Below, piece by piece: positions 25,270 through 35,704 of a DNA stretch of 64,000 bases. Positions within the stretch are counted from its first letter, which is position 1. Each line of letters opens with the position of its first letter. Both the position numbers and the translations under genes were made by a program. Location: NCBI GenBank assembly GCA_003254925.1, contig QANZ01050523.1, positions 149,802 through 213,801 of the forward strand, written 5' to 3'. The notes under the pieces are model-generated. The model did not search any database. It was not told the DNA's origin and saw only the letters and a program-made list of their open reading frames with translations. The DNA is from Chamaecrista fasciculata. Lineage: Eukaryota > Streptophyta > Magnoliopsida > Fabales > Fabaceae.

Positions 25270-26626
25270 TGACGACTAATACATGTAATTTTTCTTTTGT
25301 AAACTAAATATGTGATCTTTCTTTTCTTACTCTTGTAAATATTGTATAGCTGAGAATTATTATTTGATTGTAAGGTCTTAAACATTTAGACCGTCATTAG
25401 ATTTTTTAAATGATACATATTTTTCTGTCAAAATATTAATTCAAATTCAATAACGAGTGATTATGTATGATTTTTTTTAACCTGTGTATTATAATGATAA
25501 CAAAATTTTAAATTACGTTATATTTATTATCAAATTTTGGTTGTTTTTCTTAAAAGAATCTAAGTATTAATTCGTATAATTTTATCTTTTAAAAATTAAA
25601 TTAAGATATATATTATTTTCCAAAAACCAAAATCATTATTTAACTCTTAACATTTTATCACTTCACTGGAATAAGTATTAATTCAATGTCGTAATCTTAC
25701 TAGAAAGAAAAAAAAAAAGCAGTATAAGACCTAAAGCCTCGCCCTGTATCAATTTTCCCCTCAACTTCTCAAGCCTCATGAAATGCCAAGGTCACACAGG
25801 TGACAAAATCTGCGACGCTAGGTATCCAAAAATATCTTGACTTTTTATTAACTTCATTGTTGTTGAACATTGATGCCCATGTAACACCAGATTATGATTG
25901 CTATAAATGTTACATACTATATAGTTCACTGAATTGAGGGGTGCCCTCCATCTGTTTGATGAAAATCCTGAATGAGCCTTGGCATTGTTCTGTTAATTTG
26001 TTGCATGAGTGCCACAGAAATCATCTTTTAGGACCCCTAAACTTTAGGTCAGAGATACAAAACACCTATAAATTTTAAAAGTTGACAAGCAAATTCCGTG
26101 AGCTTTCAACTTCGATTACTCACCATCATTAATCTTTTGATTTAATTATCACTGTTTTGTGTAGAAAGAATAAGGTTATTTAAGAGTATTGACATATTGT
26201 AGTTGAAAGCTTAGGGGATATGTTTGTCAACTTTTTAAGAGCAGGGGTGTTTTATATTCTTGGCCTAAAACTCAGAAGTCCTAAATACATTATAGTCTTA
26301 AAAGAAATCTGAGGGAATTTGTTGCTTTCTCTTATCATTGATTGCCACTTGCCACTCTTATGATGACTTTCTGTATGTGTATTAAAAAGGAAAAATAGCA
26401 CCTGTGACTTATAGGTATATGACACCCAATTAGTTTCTTTCCATACATGGCATTGCTCCATTCATTTGCTGATCACTGAGTATCACATAAACTAACTTCA
26501 AAAAATTAGAGGCATTATTGATTCTTTTCTGAATGATTTCCTGTGTGTATGTACAACATATACATGTATTTAATCAGAAAGAAAAAGATCACAATTACAA
26601 AAGGGTAGAAGACCATGAATTTTAAT
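25270..26626. other. Intergenic stretch between the Crooked neck-like gene and the first receptor
   Basis: No gene is supported. Phrases such as 'gacccctaaactttaggtca' and 'tcaactttttaagagcaggg' (26030-26270) form a weak inverted pair typical of a decayed MULE-like element. Confidence 0.4.
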
Positions 26627-26882
26627 GAGAAAACTTGCTTTTTGGTCTTTGTATTTGTCCAAAAACTATGATCTAGTGACTAGTCTATAGATACTAGAAA
26701 AATATTTTTTATTCCCTAATTTTTTTTACAAAAGCTAACTATTTAGTCCCGGAGATCTTATCCATGCGGACTAAATAACTAGTATTTGTAAAAAAATAAA
26801 GAATTAAAAAGTGTATTTTCAATATGTAGGAACTAAATCATAACTTTAAAACAAATTTTAGGGCTAAAAAGTAAGTTTTCTC
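26627..26882. mobile_element. MITE just past the stop codon of receptor 1
   Basis: The ends GAGAAAACTT and AAGTTTTCTC are inverted repeats. The interior carries 'taactatttagtccc' against 'ggactaaataactagta'. The element ends 20 bp from the stop codon of the minus-strand receptor gene, so it probably forms much of its 3' UTR. The element at 39928-40175 has the same ends and sits at the same place relative to the second receptor. Confidence 0.7.
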
Positions 26883-26902
26883 TTTTTAAATCTTAGATTT
26901 GA

Positions 26903-29900
26903 CTAAGATGAATGTGAAACCCAAGAAGTGGAAAACGTTGAAACAGTTGGAGAGTGGAAGCATGTACACCTCAGGTCATGAATGGCCTTCTTCCTACTTA
27001 TGTCAAGCTTGGAACAGAAAACACAGTACCTCCCACGTAACCTTGGAATACCCAAATGATCCTCGTATTCACTGTCATCATAATAGTCCTCTGTCATATC
27101 TGAGTTCTTTTCTTCTGCTTCTTCTTCCTCTTCCTCATCATCATCAATAGGTGTATAAGTCAACCCAAACATTGGAAGAATCACTAGAAGGATCTTATCA
27201 ACTATGTTATTACTCCATTTTCTTCCTCTCTCACAAAACATCAATGGAGCAACAACCAATCCTGCTCCCACACCAAAACCCAATCCAGTGAATACAAAAT
27301 TCCAATCAAATTGGGCTTTAGGATCTGAATATGGAGCTTCTTCTGGATTTCTTCTATCATTTTCATTGCAGTTTTTAGCCAAAGGAGGCCCACATAATCC
27401 TTTATTACTGATGAAAGAAGATTCTGGAAATGATTGAATTTGGGTGCCTGTAGGAATTTTCCCCACCAGTTGATTAGAGGACACGTTCAGGAATGAAAGG
27501 AAAGATAGCATTGTGATCTGTGTGGGAATTTCTCCACTCAGATTATTATTTGACAGGTCCAATGACTCAAGCATTTTCAAATTCCCAATAGATGATGGTA
27601 TCTGACCAGTGAGAGAATTATTTGACAAGTTGAGAATATAGAGTGCTTTCAAATTCATCATCTCTTCAGGTATTGGCCCTTCAAGATGGTTGGATGAGAA
27701 GTCAATGGCAGTGAAAACTGTAAGAATCTTCACAAACTTTATCTGCATGCCTTTGCTGGTAACAACAACTGTGTCCTGATAATAAATGTGATCATATTCT
27801 AGGATCTTAAATTGTAGGGTCTGTGCTTCATCAGGCATCATTCCTTCCCATGTTTTGAAGGATTTTGCTGGTAGTTTGCCGGTGAAATTATTGAAAGCAA
27901 GATCAGCTATTTGAAGCATCTGCCACATAACTTTGATGTTTGAGCATCCAATGTGACCGTGAAACTTATTTTGCCGCAAGACCAGGACACGAAGTGTTGT
28001 TATGTTCTTCAACAAGCATGGAAACACATCAAAGATCTGGTTTTTCCCGAGGTCCAACACCTCTAATGTAGTGCAATTAGCAAAAGACTTTGGTATTGGT
28101 CCGTCTAGCTTGTTTCCATGGAGATCTAGAGTCCTTAAAGCACACAAAATTGGAAAATTATCAGGTATGTACCCTGTAAGGTTGTTTTTCCGCAGAGTTA
28201 ACACCCCAAGTGTCTCACTCATTGTCATTAAACATGGAGGAATTTTACCAGAGAAGTTATTATGGGAAAGGTCAAGCACTAGAAGGCTTGAAGCATTGCA
28301 GACAGAATGAGGAATGCTTCCATTGAAAGAATTGTTGGAAAGAGAGAGGAAAATTGTGACAGACAGATAATCACCAATGTCATATGGGACAACAGAGCGA
28401 AACATGTTGTTTGAGTAATCCAAATAGGTAGCAGATTTAGGAAAAAAAGGAATCGAACCTTGGAGTAGGTTGGAATGAAGATCAAGGACTAGTAAACTGG
28501 AATTTGGATTTTGAATCGGTCTTTCAAAATCGGTCAGCGAATTTTGAGAAAGATTAAGCTTAATGAGATTTTCAAGACTCCAAATCCAGCTAGGAATCTT
28601 TCCTTGAATCTGGTTATCTGAAAGGTCCAGATTAGTTAATTTGGACTGGTTTCCCAAGAAAGCAGGGAAAGTCTTCAAGTTGCAAGAAGCCAATTTTAGA
28701 CTGCTTATATTGGGAAAGGAAGACAACTGAGAATCTGAAACATCATCCACTTTGACTGACAGATTATTGTTTGAAAGGTCTAGTGTGGTTAAATTCTTAA
28801 GCTCCCCAATCATACCAAGCAGAATTTTCCCATTGAAGTTGTTAGATGATAGCTGAAGAACACTAAGTCTTCTAAGTTGGAAGATAGATTCTGGAACAGG
28901 ACCTGTTAAATTATTGCTGCTTAGATCAAGGGTGTCTAATACAGTGTTAGACACGTTTGAGAATCCTTCCAATTTACTAAACTTGTTGAATGAAAGCTTA
29001 ATGCTCTGCAGATTTGGGAGTGTGAAAAGTGATGAAGGAATGCTCCCGTTGATGGAATTATTATTCAAGTCGATGCTCACGAGACTCTTTAATCCTTCAA
29101 AGAGACTACCAGATGATGATGAAATTACACCACTCAAAGCATTATTAGAAAGGCCAATGTGGGTGAGTTTCTTGGCTCTACTGAATGACGGGATTGAACC
29201 CACGAAATTGTTATATGAAAAATCAAAATAAGTGAGCTCTGTGAGTTGTGAGATTGAATCTGGAAGTTTTCCATAAAAATTAGAACTTGAAAGATCCAAT
29301 TTTGATAAGTTTCGCAAGTTACCTATAGAATATGGTAACTCCCCAGTGAAATTTGTGTTGCTTACTACCAAGGTTTGGAGAGATCCCTTAAGTGGGAAAT
29401 CCGGTAAAGAACCTTGAAGATTAGTATTAGATGATATATCAATGTTGTTCAGTGTCTTTATCTGAAAAATACTTTCTGGGAAATTTCCACTCAACCCACA
29501 ATAGTCAAGATGCAATGTGATGAGATTTGAGAAATTACCAAAGAATTCTGGTACTGTGGCTGACAAATTATTTTGGCCAAGACGAATTACTGAGAGATTC
29601 TTCAATCTAGCAAGTGAAGAATCAATGGGACCTGAAAGATTGCATTCTAACATGCTCAATTCTTGCAAATTAGGAAGTGAAAGCAAAGCATTGCACCATT
29701 CTTTTCCCTGAGATGATATAGTTACACCATCTAGATACAATTTTCTGATACTGGTGAGATTTTGAATGAGCATTCTCAAATCTGGATTCTCAAGTTTCAA
29801 CTCTAGACCAGTTAAGTAAGAAAGAGAAGAAATATCAAGAGTAACCAACCTTGTCAGTTGAGAAATCTCCAATGGAATCTGCCCCATAAAGCCAGCATAT

Positions 29901-30292
29901 GACAAATTCAGGTAATTCAAGTTCTTCAGCCTGTGGAATTCTGTTGGTATAACAGAATTGAAATTGTTGGAAGCCAAATTCAGTCTCTGGAGATATCGAA
30001 ATCCGAAAATACTGCTTGAATTGTCAAATCCACCAGAGATTGATTCTCCAGTCAAATCAAGCTCTATAACATGTCCCTTTTTGTCACAGGAAACACCAAT
30101 CCAATCACAGCAATCAGAAAGGCTTTGATTCCACTTGACAAGTTTGGTGGAGCTTGATTCTGTGAAACTGAGTTTCTTCCTTAATTGAATGAGCAATGAT
30201 TTCTGGTCTTCAAGACATTGGGATGAACCTGATACCAAAGAGAAGTAACAGAATATGAAGAAGAAAAGCCATGAAACTAAACGAATTCTCAT
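26903..30292 (-). CDS. Ve1-like LRR receptor-like protein 1
   Basis: An intronless frame of 1129 residues encodes a cell-surface LRR receptor without a kinase, of the tomato Ve1 type (immune receptors acting with SOBIR1 and BAK1-type kinases, from family knowledge). A signal peptide covers about 1-22 (MRIRLVSWLFFFIFCYFSLV). The LRR N-cap has C26 and CCDWIGVSC (61-69), and family text such as LELKLENPDLRMLIQNLTS follows. Many LRRs of the LxxLxLxxNxLxGxIP form follow, rich in NxS/T sites. A non-LRR island sits near YYQDTVVVTSKGMQIKFVKI, then the terminal LRRs, the cap GLCGPPLAKNC (965-975) and one membrane helix at about 997-1019. The cytoplasmic tail has a strongly acidic stretch (1050-1081) and a family-type end with RGRYCVFCSKLDISRKKAIHD. 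Length and domain order are complete with no frame break, so the gene is probably functional. The ligand is unknown. Confidence 0.93.
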   Translation of the reverse strand: MRIRLVSWLFFFIFCYFSLVSGSSQCLEDQKSLLIQLRKKLSFTESSSTKLVKWNQSLSDCCDWIGVSCDKKGHVIELDLTGESISGGFDNSSSIFGFRYLQRLNLASNNFNSVIPTEFHRLKNLNYLNLSYAGFMGQIPLEISQLTRLVTLDISSLSYLTGLELKLENPDLRMLIQNLTSIRKLYLDGVTISSQGKEWCNALLSLPNLQELSMLECNLSGPIDSSLARLKNLSVIRLGQNNLSATVPEFFGNFSNLITLHLDYCGLSGNFPESIFQIKTLNNIDISSNTNLQGSLPDFPLKGSLQTLVVSNTNFTGELPYSIGNLRNLSKLDLSSSNFYGKLPDSISQLTELTYFDFSYNNFVGSIPSFSRAKKLTHIGLSNNALSGVISSSSGSLFEGLKSLVSIDLNNNSINGSIPSSLFTLPNLQSIKLSFNKFSKLEGFSNVSNTVLDTLDLSSNNLTGPVPESIFQLRRLSVLQLSSNNFNGKILLGMIGELKNLTTLDLSNNNLSVKVDDVSDSQLSSFPNISSLKLASCNLKTFPAFLGNQSKLTNLDLSDNQIQGKIPSWIWSLENLIKLNLSQNSLTDFERPIQNPNSSLLVLDLHSNLLQGSIPFFPKSATYLDYSNNMFRSVVPYDIGDYLSVTIFLSLSNNSFNGSIPHSVCNASSLLVLDLSHNNFSGKIPPCLMTMSETLGVLTLRKNNLTGYIPDNFPILCALRTLDLHGNKLDGPIPKSFANCTTLEVLDLGKNQIFDVFPCLLKNITTLRVLVLRQNKFHGHIGCSNIKVMWQMLQIADLAFNNFTGKLPAKSFKTWEGMMPDEAQTLQFKILEYDHIYYQDTVVVTSKGMQIKFVKILTVFTAIDFSSNHLEGPIPEEMMNLKALYILNLSNNSLTGQIPSSIGNLKMLESLDLSNNNLSGEIPTQITMLSFLSFLNVSSNQLVGKIPTGTQIQSFPESSFISNKGLCGPPLAKNCNENDRRNPEEAPYSDPKAQFDWNFVFTGLGFGVGAGLVVAPLMFCERGRKWSNNIVDKILLVILPMFGLTYTPIDDDEEEEEEAEEKNSDMTEDYYDDSEYEDHLGIPRLRGRYCVFCSKLDISRKKAIHDLRCTCFHSPTVSTFSTSWVSHSS

Positions 30293-30782
30293 TGGAGTCT
30301 CCTATGATAATAGAAAGATGACACCCATATAACTGAAAACTGTACTGAAGATTTGATCATGAAACTAATGGTGATTTATCAAGTTTTGCAGTGGAAAATG
30401 AGTCAGAAAAAATGGAATGGTCAGACACTGAGAGTCTGATATACGTGAAGCGCCGTCTAAGAAAAACTATGCCGTTATCATTGTTGATTGTTTGGTTTGG
30501 AAGCAAAAAGAAAAAGAAAAAAAAAAGTCAAGTTGGTTGTACATTATTGCATTATACGCGTTTTCATTGTCGGCCTTTTATTTCCCGAAGACTTTTGTGT
30601 ACAGTGTAGTAGCTTCTGAGATGGGACTCTATTTTTTTTTTACTTGAATAAATTGAAAGGAAAACAGTATAGAGATCTAAATTTATGTATAATATAATTT
30701 AAAGATTATTGAATTAACAACTTAATTTAGTGTTAAATTATAGTCTTTGAAAAAAAATCAGACGGTATAATTATTAATCGGT
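30293..30782. other. Upstream region of receptor 1
   Basis: This holds the presumed 5' UTR and promoter of the minus-strand receptor gene. No TATA box can be singled out with confidence. Confidence 0.35.
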
Positions 30783-31219
30783 CAAAGTCCTATTTTGGTC
30801 CCCCAGTTATGCTCAGTGTTTCAAATTAGTCCTCCAGTTATTTTTCGTTCCATATTGGTCGCCCAGTTATGCAAAACTTGACAAAGTTGGTCCCTCTAAT
30901 AGTTTCCATCAAGGTTATTAAAACCGGACCGGACATTGAACCGGCCGAGGGAGGGGTTCAAGGTTCAATGGTTCAACCGGGGTTCAACCGGGGTCGGACC
31001 GTTCATTAAATAAATAAATTAATAAATAATATATTATTACTAAATAATAGACTAACAAAATAAAAAATTACTAAACATAATCAATAAAAATTACACCTCT
31101 TGGCAGCATTTTTTATTTTCATAAAGCCCATAAAAAGAAATAGGACCCAAAGGGAAAGCCCAGTTTAGGAGAATGGTGGGCATGCTGGATCCCTAGGGTT
31201 GATATATTGCCATCATCTC

Positions 31220-31865
31220 TAGGGATGGCAACGGATGGATATCCGGTGGTTTTGTCACTATCCGTATCCGTATCCGTTTATCCTATCCAATATCCGTATC
31301 CTATCCGTATCCGATAAATTAATATCCGTATCCGCACCCTATCCGATATCCGGTATTCGACGGATACCCGAAATATTCGAAATATCCGAAAAAATATGGA
31401 TATAGGATAGGATATCCTATTTTATAAATCGGATATATTGGGTACCCGATATCCATTATCCGCCAACTAATATAATTAAATGAAATTATTATTTATTTAC
31501 ATTTTAAATTTATTTTTTAAAATAAAAAATTAAATATAAATAACTAAAATATGATTCTTTAAAAAAATATATATGAATATAATTAATTAAATTTAAATAT
31601 TTATATATAAAATGTTAAATTAAAAGTAAAATATAAAAATTAAATAAGTAATAGGGTATCGGATATCGGATACCCTAAATATCCGTTCATTTCGGACGGA
31701 TATAGGGTATCCGAGGGCAATATCCGTATCCGTCCAATATCCGAAAAAAATTTAATTTTCACTATCCGTATCCGTATCCGATATCCGGTATCCGACGGAT
31801 ACCGGATATTTTTTTGGACGGATACGGACGGATATCCTAACTTAGGATATAAATTGCCATCCCTA
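31220..31865 (+). mobile_element. Non-autonomous hAT element with ATCCG arrays
   Basis: The ends TAGGGATGGCAA and TTGCCATCCCTA are inverted repeats with the perfect 8-bp duplication ATCATCTC on both sides (31212-31219 and 31866-31873). Roughly 200 bp at each end consist of repeated TATCCG/CGGATA units, and the centre is AT-rich. There is no coding capacity. It is the innermost of three nested insertions. Confidence 0.92.
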
Positions 31866-31938
31866 ATCATCTCCAATAAGGCAATAACACTCCCGCAGTA
31901 ATTCTCCCAAAGGCATTCATACTCACCCTAGGGATTTC

Positions 31939-32122
31939 ATGGCTTTGGTGCAGAAGCTCACCGGGACTCTCAAAGTCCGACAACAACAACAACGACGGCG
32001 CCGTCGCAGAACAAACCAGAGCAGGGGAACGGCTCTGCCACCGCAGCGGCGGCGGAGAAGAAGGTGTGTGCGAATGAGGACAATGAGACGTCGTCGGTGA
32101 TCACGGAGGAGAATCGACGCAG
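31939..32122 (+). pseudogene. Captured exon-like fragment, gene not identified
   Basis: This GC-rich piece inside the nested transposon starts ATGGCTTTGGTGCAGAAGC and ends at a donor-like CGCAG|GTAAATT. One frame reads a Thr/Ala-rich low-complexity segment, then KKVCANEDNETSSVITEEN. It looks like one exon of a host gene with its donor site. No family can be named from so little sequence. Confidence 0.5.
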
Positions 32123-32152
32123 GTAAATTCTTGTTTCTTGACGAATCCGGCT

Positions 32153-32209
32153 CTGAAACTGCAGAAGCGGCTTGCCGCCAGCGTGCTCAAATGCGGCAGA
32201 GGCAAGGTT
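32153..32209 (+). pseudogene. Captured ribosomal protein L19 (eL19) fragment
   Basis: Nineteen residues, LKLQKRLAASVLKCGRGKV, match the extreme N-terminus of cytosolic ribosomal protein L19, which in the family starts MVSLKxQKRLAASV. The match stops abruptly at KV, where the ACCGG-rich transposon end begins. The start codon is absent. The piece lies in the nested element at 30911-32368 and cannot make an L19 protein. Confidence 0.8.
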
Positions 32210-32554
32210 TTGCCTGAACCGGCCGAACCCCTCAAACCGCCGGTTCAACGCCGGTTCGAGCAGTTTTGTTCCGGTTCGTTGCATGCCCGGTTTCCTCGGC
32301 GACTCGGACCGGACTGGCCAGCGATTCACGGTCCGACCGGTCGGTCTGGTCCGGTTTTCCTAACCATCGTTTCCATCCATTTTTCCGTTAAAAAAAAGAC
32401 AAAATTGATTTTTAACTCCTAAAAGTTTAAATTTTTTGCATCAAGGACCTTTTTCTCTATAATAGAACTAAAATGTAAGAAAGAAAAAATAATTGAGGGT
32501 TAATGTTTATTTCACACAAAAATCTCTCTCTCTCTCTCTCTCAAAAATCTCTCT

Positions 32555-32875
32555 CTCTCTCTCCGCGGACTCGACCTCATCTTCGTCATTCGGAGTTTCG
32601 GCAAGCTCCGGTCCGACGAGATCCGATCGGAGTTTCCAGAATATACCTTCACTTGTCTCCGATCTTCTCTCCAATTCCTTCACTTGTCCCAGAACATACC
32701 TCATATCAGAGTTTGTTTTCCCCCAAAACAACGATACCACCACCGCCTGAGGCTCACTCCACTCTTGTCAATCCTCAATCCGATGTCGCTGCTTCTGAAT
32801 CTGATTGCTATTGGTCTCTTTACGATTGGTTTTTTAATTGCATTCAAATGTTGGTTTCTTGAATTAAATTAGGGT
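32555..32875 (+). other. Gene-like insert in the MULE, origin unknown
   Basis: A CT-rich, then GC-richer segment directly follows the left arm of the MULE and contains overlapping short frames on the plus strand. One encodes an SDVAASESDCYWSLYDWFFN-type stretch. It may be 5' UTR and coding sequence taken from a host gene, but no domain is recognised. Confidence 0.35.
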
Positions 32876-33210
32876 ATAAATCACGCAATGAAAATGGTTT
32901 GTCTTGGCGTGAAATGATGACAATTCAGAAAGTAAAATTGAAAAGCCTAGATTTTTAATAACACCAAAAAGGTCTATAATGTTTCACAACAAAAAAAAAA
33001 AACATCAGTTTTAGGGTTTTACTCGTTAATTACACATAAATAATCTTGGTTGCTGATTTTGAGAGAAAGAAGGGGAAAGAACTAAGAACACATTCAAGAA
33101 AACATCAACAACATTCACAATTTACACATATGCAGATTGCAGAGTATGATTGATTAATTACAACAGTAAATCACCGCAAGAACCAAATCAAGTTAAAAAG
33201 TTAAAGCTAA

Positions 33211-33440
33211 TTAATCACGTGAGGCGCTCGTGACGACGCCGACCCACCAGCCGTCGTTGTCGAAAGCATCGACCCTCTGCCCGACGGCGCAGACGACGGT
33301 GGCGCCGGCGAAAGGAGGCGGAAGAGGGCGGAGCTCGTGGGGGTACACAGTCTCTGAGAGAGGCCGGAGAGAATCGTCGTCTTCGAGCAAGGTATTGTAC
33401 TGAACGACGTAAAGGCCGTTATCGAGAGGTGAGGTACACG
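33211..33440 (-). pseudogene. Captured Agenet (Tudor-like) domain fragment
   Basis: The minus strand encodes about 76 residues in one frame ending at a TAA (33211-33213). Recognisable parts are LYVVQYNTLLEDD, then ETVYPHELRPLPPPF, and VGQRVDAFDNDGWWVGVV. This is the alternating pattern of plant Agenet domains, which are Tudor-family chromatin or RNA-binding modules. The fragment begins at the boundary with the MULE right arm, so it is a transposon-captured piece of a host gene with no complete start or full-length protein. Confidence 0.8.
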
Positions 33441-33773
33441 AGAGAAAGAGAGAGATTTTTGTGTGAAATAAACATTAACCCTAATTATTTTTTCTTTCTT
33501 ACATTTTAGTTCTATTGTAGAGAAAAAAGTCCTTGATGCAAAAAATTTAAACTTTTAGGAGTTAAAAATCAATTTTGTCTTTTTTTAACGGAAAAATGGA
33601 TGGAAACTGTTAGAGGGACTAACTTTGTCAAGTTTTGCATAATTGGGGGACCAATATGGAACGAAAAATAACTGGAAGACCAATTTGGAACACTGAGCAT
33701 AACTGAGGGACCAAAATAGGACTTTGGCATTTCATGAATTAAAAATATATAATGTTTAATTCTTTCGAAGATG

Positions 33774-34346
33774 GCAAAATACCCTCTCGTGCCCCTAACG
33801 TTTGCGGTGATTTTCAGTTATGCCCCTAACGTTTCATTTGTGTTAGTTGTGCCCCCAATGTGAAATGTTAGTTTTAATTATGCCCCCAATTTCAATTATC
33901 CACAAAAAAACACCATTTTCGGACGATTTGAGCTCGGTTTTGATCAGATTTCATATGAGTTTTAATTTTCGGACATCACAAACTTGATTCCTTGGATCAA
34001 TTTCAAAGATTAAGCTCAAAATAGCATCAAATCCGAAGACAATCGGACCCGATGAACCCTAAAAAGGACCAAAACGAAATGCAGCAAAACGAAGCATTTT
34101 TCTCAAAATTTCCATTTGCAAAATGATCCTTAGGAGTCGAAAATGAGTATCCATAATCTCATTTATCAAAACAAACTGAAACAAACACGGATCTAAGCTC
34201 AAAAGTTTCGAAAACGGTACACTAACGAGGGTGGGGGCATAATTGAAACTAACGTTTCACATTTGGGGCACAACTGACACACATGAAAAGTTAAGGGCAT
34301 AATTGAAAATCACCACAAACGTTAGGGGCACGAAAGGGTATTTTGC
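33774..34346. mobile_element. Inverted-repeat element with GTGCCCC-type arms
   Basis: The left end GCAAAATACCCTCTCGTGCC and right end (reverse complement) GCAAAATACCCTTTCGTGCC match in all but two positions. The arms continue through 'cctaacgtttg' and 'gtgcccccaatgtgaaa'. The flanks GAAGATG and GAAGATT nearly agree. The interior has no recognised gene. It is probably a non-autonomous DNA transposon (MULE-like). Confidence 0.7.
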
Positions 34347-34370
34347 GAAGATTAAATTATGTGTTTTAAT

Positions 34371-34854
34371 CAGTGATGTGAAAACCGGACCGGACCGGCC
34401 GGTCGGTTGGACCGCTACCCGAAGACACAAGCGAGTTGGTTCAACCATTTGAACCGGAATGATGGTTGGACCGGAAATAATCGGCCAAGAACCGGAAAAC
34501 CGTATCCAACCGCTGGACCGGACCGGCGGTTCTCAATTTTTTTTACAAAAAATCATTTTGAAGCTTGTAGGGATCAAACCCATGCCCTTTCTTCACACTC
34601 CCAACACCTTTACCATCCCAATTGTGAGGCTCTATTAGTTATCTTTTACCAATTGTTTTACTTATCTAATAAATTAATAGATTTAATGCATCTCTTAGAC
34701 CCAAAAAAAAAATAGAGGGTTTATATTTAATATATTAAAAATAATTATTTATTGCGTCATCCGGTCCAAACATCCGGTCCGACCGATTCAACCGATCCAA
34801 CCGTGAACCGAACACTTATCCGAGTCTTTGTCTGGTTCGGTTATGACAACACTG
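34371..34854 (+). mobile_element. Non-autonomous hAT element with ACCGG arrays
   Basis: The ends CAGTGATGTGAAAACCG and (reverse complement) CAGTGTTGTCATAACCG are inverted repeats of the CAGNG form common in hAT elements. The perfect duplication GTTTTAAT flanks both sides (34363-34370 and 34855-34862). Subterminal zones are full of ACCGGACCGG and CCAACCG motifs. There is no transposase. Confidence 0.92.
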
Positions 34855-35442
34855 GTTTTAATTATTCAAAGACCCATTTATCAACTTGTTAAATTTTAGA
34901 GGTCAAATTGTTAATTTGCTTTATAAAATATATATATATATATTAATTTTATCACTAAAAGATAAAATCATAAGATTTAATGCTTAAAACTAATAATTAA
35001 ATTTTAATTTGGTTACTGTGTTAAATATAATAATTAAACTTTAATGACAAACCTGAAGTGTTTTGTTTAAATTGCACTTAATAATTAATGTTAAAAAATT
35101 ATATTTATTATTAAATATATTAATAAAATATCTAAATTGATTATAAAATCTTACAATTTTATCTTTTAATATTTTCTTGAAAAGCAGAAAAAGTTCTGTC
35201 AATGTAAGACAAACATTAATATATGCTTTACTATATACTCACGAGTCATACCAAGACAATATTTGCCTATTGGCTATTGTTAATCAAGTAATTATTTAGA
35301 GAATTATAATCTATTTTTATGACAACCACTTGCTTGGTCAAACGGTCATAACTCTTAAGAAAGTGAGATCAAGTTTCTTATTTATAATATGGTAATGAAT
35401 GATGGGTTTCTTTTTATACAGTTCTCACACAAATATAATAAT

Positions 35443-35704
35443 TGAGTAAACTAATAATTTAGTCATTTTAAAATTATTAAACTGGTAATTTAGTCTTTGA
35501 ACAAAAATATAAATTTAGTCTCTCAAAGATTAAAATAATATGTTTTTAAGTTTTTGAAAGATTAAAACAATATATTTTTTAGTTCATAAAAAGGATTAGT
35601 TAGTACACCGTTTTGATTTTTTAGGAATTAAAATGTACATTTCAATCATCTAAAAATTAAATTATGATCCGTGATCTTTTAAGAACCAAATTATTAATTT
35701 ACCC
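35443..35704. mobile_element. MULE-like MITE with 9-bp target duplication
   Basis: The ends TGAGTAAACTAATAATTTAG and (reverse complement) GGGTAAATTAATAATTTGG are inverted repeats flanked by TATAATAAT on both sides (35434-35442 and 35705-35713). The interior is full of 'aaagattaaaa' phrases on both strands. It is the same family as 1395-1657. Confidence 0.75.

Larger units (their letters stand above)
30911..32368 (+). mobile_element. Nested element with ACCGG-rich ends, carrying gene fragments
   Basis: The insertion splits the MULE arm and is flanked by GTTTCCATC on both sides (30902-30910 and 32369-32377). Its ends, AAGGTTATTAAAACCGGACC and (reverse complement) GATGGTTAGGAAAACCGGACC, are inverted repeats with subterminal ACCGG and GGTTCAACC motifs. 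A 9-bp duplication suggests MULE and an 8-bp one hAT; the ambiguous first G leaves both open. It carries a ribosomal protein L19 fragment, another exon-like piece (31939-32122) and a hAT MITE (31220-31865). Confidence 0.75.
30783..33726. mobile_element. Composite MULE-like element carrying host-gene pieces
   Basis: The left end CAAAGTCCTATTTTGGTCCC and the reverse complement of the right end CAAAGTCCTATTTTGGTCCC agree, and the inverted arms continue for about 300 bp (left 30783-30910 plus 32378-32540; right about 33440-33726). The left arm is split by a later 1.46-kb insertion (30911-32368). Between the arms is non-transposase DNA with an Agenet-domain fragment, so this looks like a Pack-MULE. 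No matching target duplication was found. Confidence 0.75.

Noticed and set aside
27204..29711. Several plus-strand frames of 60-105 residues across the first receptor gene
   Set aside because: They lie antisense to the long LRR frame and mirror its repeats, so they are shadows.
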